DNA of 52,267 nucleotides from a virus: the IMG/VR virus record IMGVR_UViG_3300032053_000108, positions 1 to 52,267 of that record; one strand, written 5' to 3'. The stretch's first letter is position 1. The number at the start of each line of letters is the position of its first letter. The position numbers and the translations under genes are program-made. The notes beneath the pieces were generated by a model. It searched no databases. It was given only the letters and a program-made list of their open reading frames with translations, and was not told the DNA's origin. This document shows positions 15,047-22,912 of this stretch, one piece after another.

Positions 15047-16602
15047 AAATAAAAATGCGAGAATTGACGCCAGACGAGGAAGCAAAGCTCTCAGCGATTA
15101 CCGATCCACAAGCCAATGCGAAGGTAAAGTTTGCCTGGGACGACACGTTCCAGCGAAAACTGATGGGCATGTTATTGACCGATCAATACATGCTCATTCA
15201 GGCAATTGACAAGTTGGAAGCTGGCTATTTCAGCAATGAAGCTCATGTGCTGATCTGCGATATTCTGTTGAAGCACTTTGCCATTCGCAAAGCAATTCCA
15301 GAAAAGTGGATCATTGAAAATGAGCTTCGAGAAAAACTCAAAGATCGTGATGCCAGTATTCAACTGCATTACTTGGCAGAACTACATTCTGTATACGACT
15401 ACTATGTTCCCGGTTTGGAAACACGGGAATATTTAATTGATAAAATAACCTTTTTTGCAAAAGTGCAAGCTGTAAAAAAAGCGTTTGGAAAATCTCTCGA
15501 ACTGATGGCAGAAGCCCCGGAAGATGAGAAAACCTGGGCCACCGTTTATGAGGAAATGCGAAAAGCAATGCTCATCGACCGGAGCTATGAACCCGGCGTT
15601 GAATATTTCATGAACCTGGATGAAATGTTCTTGCGAATGGATCAGGTCTTTGAAGGCAAGGACCGATTCACTTCTGGCTTTGCTCCCATTGATGACGCCC
15701 TAACTGGTGGTGGTCTATTCAACGGACAGATCGCTTCCTGGATTGGTTTGCCCGGCACAGGCAAATCTCTGGCGCTCGTCCGGTCAGCCGTACAGAACGT
15801 CCTATTGGGCCACAAGGTTCTCTATCTCACGATGGAAATGGACGAGCTTGGAATCATGCAGCGATTCACATCGCAGTTTGCCAAATTGGACATCAATAAC
15901 CTGCGAGGTGTTAAGGAAGAAGTGTATCGCACCGTGGAAGAGTTCAAGAAGGGATATGATGATCCCAACTTACTACACGTCAAGCAGTTCCCTGGCGGCG
16001 AAATGGACGTGAATGGCATTCGTGCCTATATCGCCCAACTTGAATTGCGGAAGTTCAAACCCAACTTGGTCATTATTGACTATGTTGGCGAAATGAAAGA
16101 CGATCCAAACGTCAAAAAGTACGAGTCTGCATATCGTATTCTCCGTGACCTTCGTGGCTTCGGCGTGAGTCGTGGACACTGCACAATGACTTGTGTGCAG
16201 CCTAATGCGACAGCCGCCAAACTGGAACTCGGTCAGTATATTGACGAGTCGAATATCGGTACGTCGTTCGACCAGTTCAAGCCGCTGGACGCCTTCTGGA
16301 GTATCAATCAGCAGGTATTGGAGAAGGATGCGGAAGTTGGTCGAGTCTTTGTCATCAAGCACCGCAACGGTCGCTCACGCTTCCCGTTCAAGATTGGATT
16401 TGACTATAAGCTGGGAACGCTAGATATGTTCGCTATCTCGAAGGAGAAATATCGAGAGCAAATGAATCTTGTCCAGGAAAAGAAGGCCGAGGAGGTCACG
16501 ATGGACAATATTAACACCGGCACTCCTCAGCCTGGGAAGAAACTAAGGAGCAAGCGGGGCTTTAAGGGTGACGATCCGGTTGAAGATACCTATGAGGCTT
16601 AA
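15043..16602 (+). CDS. DnaB-family replicative helicase (gp41-like)
   Basis: 519 residues from GTG 15043 (overlapping the Nudix stop); ATG at 15055 is an alternative. Residues 30-140 are the helical DnaB N-domain (FQRKLMGMLLTDQYMLIQ). The RecA core has Walker A GLPGTGKS (235-242), LYLTMEMDELG, Walker B LVIIDYVGEM (Asp 345), and the C-terminal arginine-finger region VIKHRNGRSRFPFKIGFDY. This hexameric 5'-3' helicase unwinds the fork; a primase is not visible in this window. The last 60 residues are charged and Lys-rich. An 86-bp gap follows. Confidence 0.9.
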   Translation: MKIKMRELTPDEEAKLSAITDPQANAKVKFAWDDTFQRKLMGMLLTDQYMLIQAIDKLEAGYFSNEAHVLICDILLKHFAIRKAIPEKWIIENELREKLKDRDASIQLHYLAELHSVYDYYVPGLETREYLIDKITFFAKVQAVKKAFGKSLELMAEAPEDEKTWATVYEEMRKAMLIDRSYEPGVEYFMNLDEMFLRMDQVFEGKDRFTSGFAPIDDALTGGGLFNGQIASWIGLPGTGKSLALVRSAVQNVLLGHKVLYLTMEMDELGIMQRFTSQFAKLDINNLRGVKEEVYRTVEEFKKGYDDPNLLHVKQFPGGEMDVNGIRAYIAQLELRKFKPNLVIIDYVGEMKDDPNVKKYESAYRILRDLRGFGVSRGHCTMTCVQPNATAAKLELGQYIDESNIGTSFDQFKPLDAFWSINQQVLEKDAEVGRVFVIKHRNGRSRFPFKIGFDYKLGTLDMFAISKEKYREQMNLVQEKKAEEVTMDNINTGTPQPGKKLRSKRGFKGDDPVEDTYEA

Positions 16603-16688
16603 CTCCAACCGAACTCCAATTTCATGGCGTGGAAACACAGCGTAAATTATGGATTCTGAAACGCAATTTACTTTTTCATGAGGTTCAA

Positions 16689-17231
16689 ATGAATAACGAA
16701 GATTTTTTTGCTGCATGGGATGTTCGGATCAACAACTCTATCGAACTTACTGAAGATGAATGTCGATTAGCCGACATTAGAGGCAAGAAGAAATATGATG
16801 AGGCTGTTAAGGCGGGCAAGAAGGACAAATATGGTTTCAATGGAAATCCTTTAGCCATTCATTGTCAAGGAGAGCGAGGCGAATTGGCTGCGTCCAAGTT
16901 TCTTGGCATCGAGTATGAATTTAGGTGCAATGAATACAAAAATGGTTTGGCCGATTTGGGGGATGACATTGAAGTAAGGACCAAGACATACGACGGAAAA
17001 ATGATAGTAAGACACGATGACCATGATAATCGAAAATATGTTCATGTGGTTCCTGTGGGAATTTCAGATGCTACTGGTTGTCATCGCAAGTTTCACATCA
17101 AAGGTTGGGCATTTGGTCGTGACTGTATGAAGAGGGAATATTTGGGTAGTCCCGATCCAAAAAGACCGCCATGTTATAACATTCCTGATGAGTTGCTTAG
17201 GCCAATTGGAGAACTCGTCCAGCATGGCTAA
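16689..17231 (+). CDS. Possible PD-(D/E)XK-like paralogue
   Basis: 180 residues from the ATG at 16689, which follows GAGG; the frame extends upstream to a GTG but without a ribosome site. Motif order matches the protein at 4224-4904: QGERGELAASKFLG, then LADLGDDIEVRTKTYDG, then a strand FHIKGWAFGRDC and a Pro-rich end. The expected E-x-K reads E-V-R, so a Lys is replaced, and the copy may be inactive or the match coincidental. Contains a His/Asp-rich stretch (RHDDHDNRKYVH) that might bind metal. It lies just downstream of the helicase. Confidence 0.4.
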   Translation: MNNEDFFAAWDVRINNSIELTEDECRLADIRGKKKYDEAVKAGKKDKYGFNGNPLAIHCQGERGELAASKFLGIEYEFRCNEYKNGLADLGDDIEVRTKTYDGKMIVRHDDHDNRKYVHVVPVGISDATGCHRKFHIKGWAFGRDCMKREYLGSPDPKRPPCYNIPDELLRPIGELVQHG

Positions 17232-17238
17232 ATAGGAT

Positions 17239-17832
17239 ATGTTAAAGAAAGTCGCTCTAGTAGCGGGGATCGTCATTATGGCGGTCCTGATAATCGTTCA
17301 TCTTCCGCACACGGTTATTCAGGAATCCTCTGCTACACAATTTGTTTTGAACGTCCCGTTTAAGGAAGTTCAAAAGTCTATCCGAAAGGGGAATTTTGAA
17401 CAGGAAACCTTGAAGATCAACAATGCGGAATTGCTACAAAAGCAATGGATAGACAGGAATTTCAATATTCAACGGCCCCTAAAGGCTGACCGATATTGGG
17501 AGTTTTCCGGCAGGCTGCTCGCCAAGGTGCGGGTAGATAATCCTCAAGCTGGAAAGATGGATGTGGAATTGGTGGAGGATATTTTTTTCGCCACCAATAG
17601 AATTGAAGTGAAGACGCAGCTTGCCAAGCCATTGGCGATAGGCGTCTCTGATATACGTCAGGAAATAGTGATATATCCTTACGGGCAGACAACCAGGGTG
17701 GAGTTGAGCAGCAACATAACGCTCAAGCGATTCGTGCCTTGGTTCATGACAGACTACGCTCGCAAGCAGGTGAAATCTGCAACCGAACAGTCTGTCTCGA
17801 AAATGGAATCTATTTTGAGGAACTTAAAATGA
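17239..17832 (+). CDS. Membrane-anchored SRPBCC-like protein
   Basis: 197 residues. Residues 4-22 are a hydrophobic signal anchor (KVALVAGIVIMAVLIIVHL). Residues 35-190 form a beta-rich domain of the polyketide-cyclase/START type: TQFVLNVPFKEVQKSIRKG at its start, strands VELVEDIFFATNRIEVKTQL and IVIYPYGQTTRVELSSNI, and a long C-terminal helix (ARKQVKSATEQSVSKMESIL). The fold usually binds small hydrophobic ligands; no catalytic residues stand out. The domain would face the periplasm. Overlaps the next gene by 4 bp (ATGA). Confidence 0.6.
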   Translation: MLKKVALVAGIVIMAVLIIVHLPHTVIQESSATQFVLNVPFKEVQKSIRKGNFEQETLKINNAELLQKQWIDRNFNIQRPLKADRYWEFSGRLLAKVRVDNPQAGKMDVELVEDIFFATNRIEVKTQLAKPLAIGVSDIRQEIVIYPYGQTTRVELSSNITLKRFVPWFMTDYARKQVKSATEQSVSKMESILRNLK

Positions 17833-18029
17833 AATATCGTATTTGCGAAATGATGCTCAATGAGTATGTTAATCACCCAACTGAAGTTAAGATTGACGAA
17901 ATTGAGGCATCAAGTCAGGAAGAAGCGCAGAAGCTCGCTAATTTACGTTGGCCGAATCGAGGACCGCTGAAGGTTGCTCCAGCGGACAGCTACACAGAAA
18001 ATAACTGTGTTGATTACATTCGAGAGTAA
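17829..18029 (+). CDS. Small hypothetical protein
   Basis: 66 residues from the ATG in the ATGA overlap with the SRPBCC-like gene. Contains a beta strand then EEAQKLANLRWPN, a pattern of small ferredoxin-like or regulatory domains; not recognised. Likely translationally coupled. Confidence 0.5.
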   Translation: MKYRICEMMLNEYVNHPTEVKIDEIEASSQEEAQKLANLRWPNRGPLKVAPADSYTENNCVDYIRE

Positions 18030-18058
18030 TGGTAAAGTATTCCTAAAGGCGAAACACT

Positions 18059-18553
18059 ATGGCACAAGAAGCACCCATTGAAATTGTTAAAGTAACTGTT
18101 CAGGGGCGAGAGATTGTTCTCGACCCTAAGAACATGAAGTACAACGAGAACTCCTTGGGCGATTACATGAACAAGGAATACGGGTGGGTTGACTATCTTG
18201 GCAAGCAACTTGAGTACGCTCAAAAAGAAGTTTTGCTCGCTGACATAGAAGCCGACCGATTGCTTGGTTTGCGATACATGGAAGCCAAAGATAATGGACA
18301 ATCAGAAGGTTATTCAAAAGCCTTTTCTACCTCTAGTGATGATGTGGTTGCGGCAAGGAAGCATTTAGCCGAACGAAAAGAAGTTGTCGGCCATCTCAAG
18401 GCTCACTTACGAGCTTTTGACAAGAACCACGAGAACGCTCAGAACCGAGGCCACACGCTTCGTAAAGAGTTGGATAAGCTCAACAGAGACATTTATGTGT
18501 CACCTGATGATGCGACTTGCACATTCGAGGAAGCACTGAACAAGGAGGAGTAA
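18059..18553 (+). CDS. Possible UvsY-like recombination mediator
   Basis: 164 residues, ATG at good distance after AAAGGCG. Predominantly helical. The arrangement YMNKEYGWVDYLGKQLEYAQ, then a helix rich in Ala/Glu/Asp, a gap with SEGYSKAFSTSSDDV, and a long C-terminal helix (HLKAHLRAFDKNHENAQNRG) is close in order and length to T4 UvsY, the protein that loads UvsX on gp32-covered DNA. Residue identity is low, so this is a structural resemblance judged by eye. The presence of both a gp32-like protein and a UvsX-like protein in this window makes a UvsY homologue expected. Confidence 0.5.
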   Translation: MAQEAPIEIVKVTVQGREIVLDPKNMKYNENSLGDYMNKEYGWVDYLGKQLEYAQKEVLLADIEADRLLGLRYMEAKDNGQSEGYSKAFSTSSDDVVAARKHLAERKEVVGHLKAHLRAFDKNHENAQNRGHTLRKELDKLNRDIYVSPDDATCTFEEALNKEE

Positions 18554-18879
18554 TGTCAATAATTACCCTTTACCGTTCTTTGACTAATGATTATCGTGTC
18601 TACCACTATCTGCGTCCTGATTTGTATGTTGAAGGCGAAGATCAATACGCTGCAATAGGCGAACTGATTCGCAGGCATCCAATGGGTGAAGTCTCTCATG
18701 GTCGATCCTACCAAGATTACGAACTATCGTCTTTCTCAAGCCAAGACAGAAGAAGTGCTTTTGTTTTGGGTTTGCGCAGCAGGCAAGAATGGCGTGACCG
18801 CAGCGAAATGCTTAGACAGACTTCTCTCGACTTGGCGGGAGAGAGCATCCAAGGTCAATCCGAAGCCGTCGCCGTTTGA
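18553..18879 (+). CDS. Small hypothetical overlapping the endonuclease III-like gene
   Basis: 108 residues from the ATG in a TAATG overlap with the UvsY-like gene. The first 45-50 residues look like real protein (SIITLYRSLTNDYRVYHYLR), while the rest runs in another frame through the start of the endonuclease III-like gene and looks like its shadow. Either the gene truly overlaps, or a frame change fuses its first part to the downstream gene. Low confidence in the C-terminal half. Confidence 0.35.
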   Translation: MSIITLYRSLTNDYRVYHYLRPDLYVEGEDQYAAIGELIRRHPMGEVSHGRSYQDYELSSFSSQDRRSAFVLGLRSRQEWRDRSEMLRQTSLDLAGESIQGQSEAVAV

Positions 18880-19288
18880 CATCATTCGACACATCTCTCA
18901 AGTCGGCGATCTTGCCGACGAAATGAAGAATCATGGCATTGGCTGTTATAACGCCAAGGCCAAAACATTTCTTCATCTGGTCGGCAAGTCAATGGACTTA
19001 AAGAAATGCACTGTGGAAGACCTTGAGTCCGTTCCTGGCATTGGCCCAAAGACCGCCCGATGCTTCTTGATTCACAGTCGCCCAAATCAGCAATACGCTG
19101 GTCTTGATACTCACGTTCTGAAATATCTTCGAGACAAGGGACATGAGGTTCCTAAGTCTACTCCCACTGGTAAAAAATACCGTGATTTAGAAACGGTGTT
19201 TTTGAAGTATGTGGCTGAGTCCGGTATGACCGTCGCAGATTTTGATTTGATGATTTGGAATGACTACCGGAACAGGAAAGCGGCATGA
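18698..19288 (+). CDS. Endonuclease III / HhH-GPD-like DNA glycosylase
   Basis: About 196 residues from ATG 18698; GTG 18686 is another possibility and no strong ribosome site is seen. HhH-GPD features: a helical start NYRLSQAKTEEVLLFWVCAA, helix-hairpin-helix SVPGIGPKTARCFLIHS (VPGIGPKTA), and LDTHVLKYLRD, where Asp corresponds to the catalytic Asp of endonuclease III. The family's iron-sulphur cluster Cys are absent, and so is an obvious catalytic Lys of the bifunctional type, so it may be monofunctional. Likely base-excision repair or removal of modified bases. Overlaps a 37-codon frame downstream (ATGA). Confidence 0.7.
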   Translation: MVDPTKITNYRLSQAKTEEVLLFWVCAAGKNGVTAAKCLDRLLSTWRERASKVNPKPSPFDIIRHISQVGDLADEMKNHGIGCYNAKAKTFLHLVGKSMDLKKCTVEDLESVPGIGPKTARCFLIHSRPNQQYAGLDTHVLKYLRDKGHEVPKSTPTGKKYRDLETVFLKYVAESGMTVADFDLMIWNDYRNRKAA

Positions 19289-19398
19289 GTATTATTACTA
19301 TGACAAATGGCGGCAAGCGTTTGTCGTCTGAAATCATAGAAGAAAGAAATCGTTTGTCATCTAAAGTCAAGGAGTTGAAGCATGTCTCGTGGGATTGA
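19285..19398 (+). CDS. 37-residue small ORF
   Basis: Starts in the ATGA overlap with the glycosylase stop and ends 17 nt inside the deaminase gene. Reads as one charged helix (EIIEERNRLSSKVKELKHV). Also carries the deaminase ribosome site (AAGGAG). It may be a real micro-gene or only a leader that couples translation. Confidence 0.3.
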   Translation: MSIITMTNGGKRLSSEIIEERNRLSSKVKELKHVSWD

Positions 19399-19858
19399 GT
19401 GGTGGGATCGTTGGTTTTTAGGAATGGCTGATTACATTTCTACTGCTTCTAAAGACCCTTCAACTAAAGTGGGGGCGGTCATAGTTGATCCACAAAGAAG
19501 AGTTGTGTCCACTGGATACAATGGCTTGCCACAAGGCGTCGAAGACACTGATGAGCGATTGAACAATCGTGAAATCAAATACAAGATGATCGTTCACGGC
19601 GAGCGTAATGCGTTGTTGTTTGCTGGACGGCCTGTCACGGGCTGCACGCTTTACACGATGCCATTCATGCCATGTGCGACCTGTGCCAGCATGGTTATCC
19701 AAGCAGGCATCAGAAGGGTCGTCGCACCATACAGCGATAACCCACGATGGGTAGAAGACTTTAAGCTCACCGAGCAGTTGTTCAGTGAAGCCGGAGTTGA
19801 ATTGGTTCTTTTACACGGAGACGACAGTGGCAACCAAGCTAACAAAGCCAGTAACTAG
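19382..19858 (+). CDS. dCMP deaminase family protein
   Basis: 158 residues; AAGGAG lies 7 nt before the ATG. Zinc ligands and catalytic Glu: VHGERNALLF (His 72, Glu 74) and MPCATCASMVIQAGI (Cys 98, Cys 101). The substrate loop TGYNGLPQGVED is typical of dCMP/deoxycytidylate deaminases. Converts dCMP to dUMP, feeding dTMP synthesis during phage replication. No obvious allosteric insert. It sits in the nucleotide block with the Nudix and adenosyltransferase genes. Confidence 0.9.
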   Translation: MSRGIEWWDRWFLGMADYISTASKDPSTKVGAVIVDPQRRVVSTGYNGLPQGVEDTDERLNNREIKYKMIVHGERNALLFAGRPVTGCTLYTMPFMPCATCASMVIQAGIRRVVAPYSDNPRWVEDFKLTEQLFSEAGVELVLLHGDDSGNQANKASN

Positions 19859-20063
19859 AGTTGTTGACATCAAGGACATTAACGACGTTGTAGGGGAGGT
19901 TGCCGTCACCATCACTGGCAGCGGCATTGTCTTTTCAAAAGGACGAAGAAAATTTGGTGTGATCCCGTGGGCATCCATTACAAAACTTGTGACCTTGCCC
20001 GGCAGTATTCCAGCTAAATTTGCGGGAAATCCAATGGGTTGGCTGACTGAATTGGGCAAATGA
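19827..20063 (+). CDS. Small hypothetical beta-rich protein
   Basis: 78 residues from GTG 19827 with GGAGA upstream, inside the 3' end of the deaminase gene. Sequence: DIKDINDVVGEVAVTITGSG, FSKGRRKFGVIPWASITKLV, a beta-sandwich-like pattern, then a Pro/Gly tail. Not recognised. Ends in an ATGA overlap with the glycosyltransferase gene, so co-translated with it. Confidence 0.5.
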   Translation: MATKLTKPVTRVVDIKDINDVVGEVAVTITGSGIVFSKGRRKFGVIPWASITKLVTLPGSIPAKFAGNPMGWLTELGK

Positions 20064-20917
20064 AATTATCGTTTACTTTAGGTGGAGGACTTGGGGATTA
20101 CATCCTCAATTATTTAGGTGATCCGGGCAACCGGCTTGCTTACATTATGATGGCAGTGCCGGACATTGAGTTCAGAGTTTCTGCTCAATGTCCGGCTGGC
20201 ATTGATTTGGTGAAGCATTCTCCGTACTTCAGATGTCAGCATGTTTATCAAGAAAAGAAGTTCGCTCAGAATCGACTTAAAAACGACATATCCAATATAG
20301 CCAATCTTTCTGATTACCTTAAAGTGGTTCCTCCTTTGTGGCTAGATTCAGACGAAGAAGACATTTTGGCGAACGTGGTTGGCCCTTACGGTGTTTTCCA
20401 TCCATTTGCCTCCTACGGCCCTCGTAATCTCGTTACAGCGTTCAATACGGCTAATATGGTGCAATGGATCGCCGATGCGTCTGGCGTCAATATGGTGGTT
20501 CTGGGACAAGAGGACTTTGGATATGAATCATCCAATGTGAGACACATCAAGGGCAGTCCACGTTTGGCAACCAAGCTGGTTGAGAGGTCTGCTTTTTTCG
20601 TTGGCAGTCATAGTTCCATGCAGTGTGCTGCCTGGGTTCATGACGTGCCATCATTGTGTATAGGTCCGAGCCACCTATTGTTTCACAATCTTTACTCGCC
20701 CAACAATAACGATCTGTATTTGAAGCCCTTGTTCAAAAACAAGAACGTATTCATGATGTACGACCAAGCAGATCGGTTCTCTTATTTCTTAGACTATTTT
20801 TTAAGGACGGCCACTTCTCTACGGCCTCAGCGAACCCCCGAAGAATGTCGGAGGAAGATAGCTCTGTCAGGCATGGCTTCTGAATTTCTTTTGACTTCGG
20901 ACAAGTTGTCATGTTGA
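20060..20917 (+). CDS. GT9-like (heptosyltransferase fold) glycosyltransferase
   Basis: 285 residues, starting in an ATGA overlap. N-terminus MKLSFTLGGGLGDYILNYL has the Gly-Gly-x-Gly-Asp of GT-B heptosyltransferases; FVGSHSSMQCAAWVHDVPSL near 195-215 is the sugar-nucleotide side of the fold. Shorter than usual for the family. The last 167 bases overlap the opposite gene at 20751-21764, so the real C-terminus of one of them may be shorter. Start of the glycan locus. Confidence 0.7.
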   Translation: MKLSFTLGGGLGDYILNYLGDPGNRLAYIMMAVPDIEFRVSAQCPAGIDLVKHSPYFRCQHVYQEKKFAQNRLKNDISNIANLSDYLKVVPPLWLDSDEEDILANVVGPYGVFHPFASYGPRNLVTAFNTANMVQWIADASGVNMVVLGQEDFGYESSNVRHIKGSPRLATKLVERSAFFVGSHSSMQCAAWVHDVPSLCIGPSHLLFHNLYSPNNNDLYLKPLFKNKNVFMMYDQADRFSYFLDYFLRTATSLRPQRTPEECRRKIALSGMASEFLLTSDKLSC

Positions 20918-21764
20918 AGCATGGGCCGCAGTCCCAATCGCCATTGTCTCTGTGTTTTTGAACCAGGATAAAATCGTAGTATTTGCCATATAGTTTGCCG
21001 TCAGTGAAAGCGAATATCCCGATTAAGGGTTTTTGAAGCCCACCTGCGATGTGAAATGTCGCAGTGTCTACCGAGATGACAGCATCGGCCAGTTCGACCA
21101 TAGAAATCCAGGCTTGTTGATGGATGCTGAATATTTGGTCTACTCCCAAGTTGTCGTATACAACTTGTTTATCGTCATGGATGGTAAACACATAGTAGCC
21201 TTGATCTCTTAGTGCCTTGACCACATCACTGATTTGATCGTAGGTCAGGCTTTTGGCTTTGCCTACCATATCGGGAGTGGAAGTTGAAGCAAGCAACACT
21301 GCTGGCTTTCCTTCTTTGTTGTATCGCTTGAATGCTTCTCGGCATTGCTCCAATACAATTGGGTCCGGCTTCAGCATCATATTGTGGTTTTTCAAAACCA
21401 TGCCGCAATGTGCCGCCCAAATATCGCTTCTGTGATCTTGATTTCTATCTCCAAATCGAGATTCGTGAACTCGACAGGCGGTCGATAGGTCGTATATGAC
21501 TCCATATTCATCCTCATTTACAGAGCCAAGATCGAGTACCTTGGCGAACGGATGGTTTTTAGCCATTTCAATGTATTGCGCAGGGCAGGTAAAGGTGATT
21601 TCTGCTCCTGGAAAAGCCTTAGAAAAGTCCTCGAATAACATTCTCTGCATGAGAATGTCACCGTAGCCGCCACTTCGTCTTTTGATGAGGATTTTGTTGC
21701 GTCTTTCTTGGTGATCTCGCAGCGACACTGGCTTCTTTGCTTTCTTTTTCACCAACTTGAGCAT
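20751..21764 (-). CDS. GT9-family glycosyltransferase (heptosyltransferase-like)
   Basis: 337 residues, a usual length. ATG preceded by GAGGTC. N-terminus is basic (KLVKKKAKKP), then RSGGYGDILMQRMLFEDFSK, the phosphate-binding loop of GT9 proteins, and ADAVISVDTATFHIAGGLQK (about 240-260), the conserved C-domain motif of heptosyltransferases. A Cys-rich segment CGPCFNMTTCPKSKEIQKPC follows, as in many GT9 members. Transfers a sugar from a nucleotide or ADP-heptose-like donor. Convergent overlap of 167 bp with the gene at 20060-20917. Confidence 0.85.
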   Translation of the reverse strand: MLKLVKKKAKKPVSLRDHQERRNKILIKRRSGGYGDILMQRMLFEDFSKAFPGAEITFTCPAQYIEMAKNHPFAKVLDLGSVNEDEYGVIYDLSTACRVHESRFGDRNQDHRSDIWAAHCGMVLKNHNMMLKPDPIVLEQCREAFKRYNKEGKPAVLLASTSTPDMVGKAKSLTYDQISDVVKALRDQGYYVFTIHDDKQVVYDNLGVDQIFSIHQQAWISMVELADAVISVDTATFHIAGGLQKPLIGIFAFTDGKLYGKYYDFILVQKHRDNGDWDCGPCFNMTTCPKSKEIQKPCLTELSSSDILRGFAEAVEKWPSLKNSLRNKRTDLLGRTS

Positions 21765-21809
21765 ATATTTTGACCTCGTTCTAAAATTTATCTGTCTGCA
21801 TTATAGATA

Positions 21810-22024
21810 ATGAGTCCTTGACTGACTCCCTAACTTCAGTCCGTGATAACAACTCAGTTCCGACTGTCTGCATGGAAGTTTGATCTGAGGTCACGAGTGG
21901 ATAGAGCCAATGCAGGGTCAGGATGCTTTAAGGCACTGATCGGGCGAAATTCAAACAGAGGAAATACCTCGACCAAGGATAAGGGAACCAATTACTCGAT
22001 AGTATTATTGGTTCCCTTTTTTTT
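21810..22024 (+). ncRNA. Candidate small RNA ending in a strong terminator
   Basis: Non-coding stretch between the divergent GT9 and radical SAM genes. Hairpins seen: GAGTC/GACTC (21812-21828), CTGCATGG with CCAATGCAG (around 21869-21915), and GAGG-AAATA-CCTC (21958-21970). It ends in a strong + strand terminator although no + strand protein gene lies immediately upstream, so a transcript must come from here or from far away. Protein-coding frames in this stretch look random. Confidence 0.35.
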
Positions 22025-22031
22025 GGTCGAG
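21968..22031 (+). terminator. Rho-independent terminator with nested inverted repeats
   Basis: AAGGGAACCAAT (21981-21992) pairs with ATTGGTTCCCTT (22007-22018), 12 bp, followed by eight T. An outer repeat CTCGACCAA / TTGGTCGAG (21968-21976, 22023-22031) surrounds it. The T run is only on the + strand. Confidence 0.85.
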
Positions 22032-22044
22032 ACTATTATAAACC

Positions 22045-22869
22045 ATGTTAATGAATTTTCCACCTATAGGCCAACCATTGCCTCTATTCGAGTGCATTGA
22101 GATAGAAACGACTAACACATGCACTCGAAAGTGTTGGTTTTGTTTACATGGTCAATTGGACAAGCCTCGTCCTCGTGCGGTCATGTCGTGGGATTTGATT
22201 AACAAAATAATCAACGAGCTATCTGACTTATCGTATGATGGAGTTTTGTTCTTGTATAGCACAAACGAGCCGTTGTTGGACAAGAGGCTTCCTGAGATCA
22301 TCGCTTTGTCTAAGCAAAAAATTCCATCGGCCCGGCTTCCCATCACCACCAATGGTGACTTGTTGAATCAAAAGTTGTTGGATGAGCTATTTGCAGCCGG
22401 AATGACCAAGTTGAACATTTCTTTATATGATCTCGAATCCGATGCGAATTTGGACAGGTTGGACTTTAAGAATTACCCGGTTTTATTTTGGAAGTATTAC
22501 GTTGGTCCAGATCATGGAAGAAAATATGAGTTGGAGTTAGACCCGGTTGAATCTTTTGACAATCGTGCCGGAAAAATCATTCAGCTTACTACTAGAAAGT
22601 ACGAGAATTATGATTGTTGGCGACCATTTCGATTCATGGCGATACGCTTTGATGGCAAAATGAAATTGTGTTCAAAAGATACTGACGCATCTGGCTTGCC
22701 AGATCACTGTAGTCTTGAGAACATGACTCTAAGAGAACTATGGCATTCTAAAGAAATGGAAGAATATCGTGCCTTTTTGAGACACGGCAGAACAGCAAAA
22801 TCGCCATGCAAGGAATGCAGTTATAGGTTTCGCTGCAACCCTCAGCCCCAACAAATAAAATACTTGTAG
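22045..22869 (+). CDS. Radical SAM/SPASM-domain enzyme
   Basis: 274 residues (ATG 22045 or 22051). The CxxxCxxC cluster is CTRKCWFC (Cys 26, 30, 33), preceded by IEIETTNT. The TIM-barrel core follows (LFLYSTNEPLLDKR, PITTNGDLLNQKLL, KLNISLYD). The C-terminal SPASM part has KLCSKDTDASGLPDHC, then SPCKECSYRFRCNPQ, ligands for auxiliary iron-sulphur clusters. SPASM enzymes modify peptides or sugars by radical chemistry. Located at the head of a gene run with a methyltransferase and a glycosyltransferase, suggesting glycan modification. Substrate unknown. Confidence 0.85.
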   Translation: MLMNFPPIGQPLPLFECIEIETTNTCTRKCWFCLHGQLDKPRPRAVMSWDLINKIINELSDLSYDGVLFLYSTNEPLLDKRLPEIIALSKQKIPSARLPITTNGDLLNQKLLDELFAAGMTKLNISLYDLESDANLDRLDFKNYPVLFWKYYVGPDHGRKYELELDPVESFDNRAGKIIQLTTRKYENYDCWRPFRFMAIRFDGKMKLCSKDTDASGLPDHCSLENMTLRELWHSKEMEEYRAFLRHGRTAKSPCKECSYRFRCNPQPQQIKYL

Positions 22870-22912
22870 ACGCATATCTACATTTGGATGAAAAAGGAAA
22901 AAGGAGAAAAAC

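Noticed and set aside
21843-22100. 85-codon + strand frame across the terminator
   Set aside because: It reads through a strong terminator and its sequence looks random.
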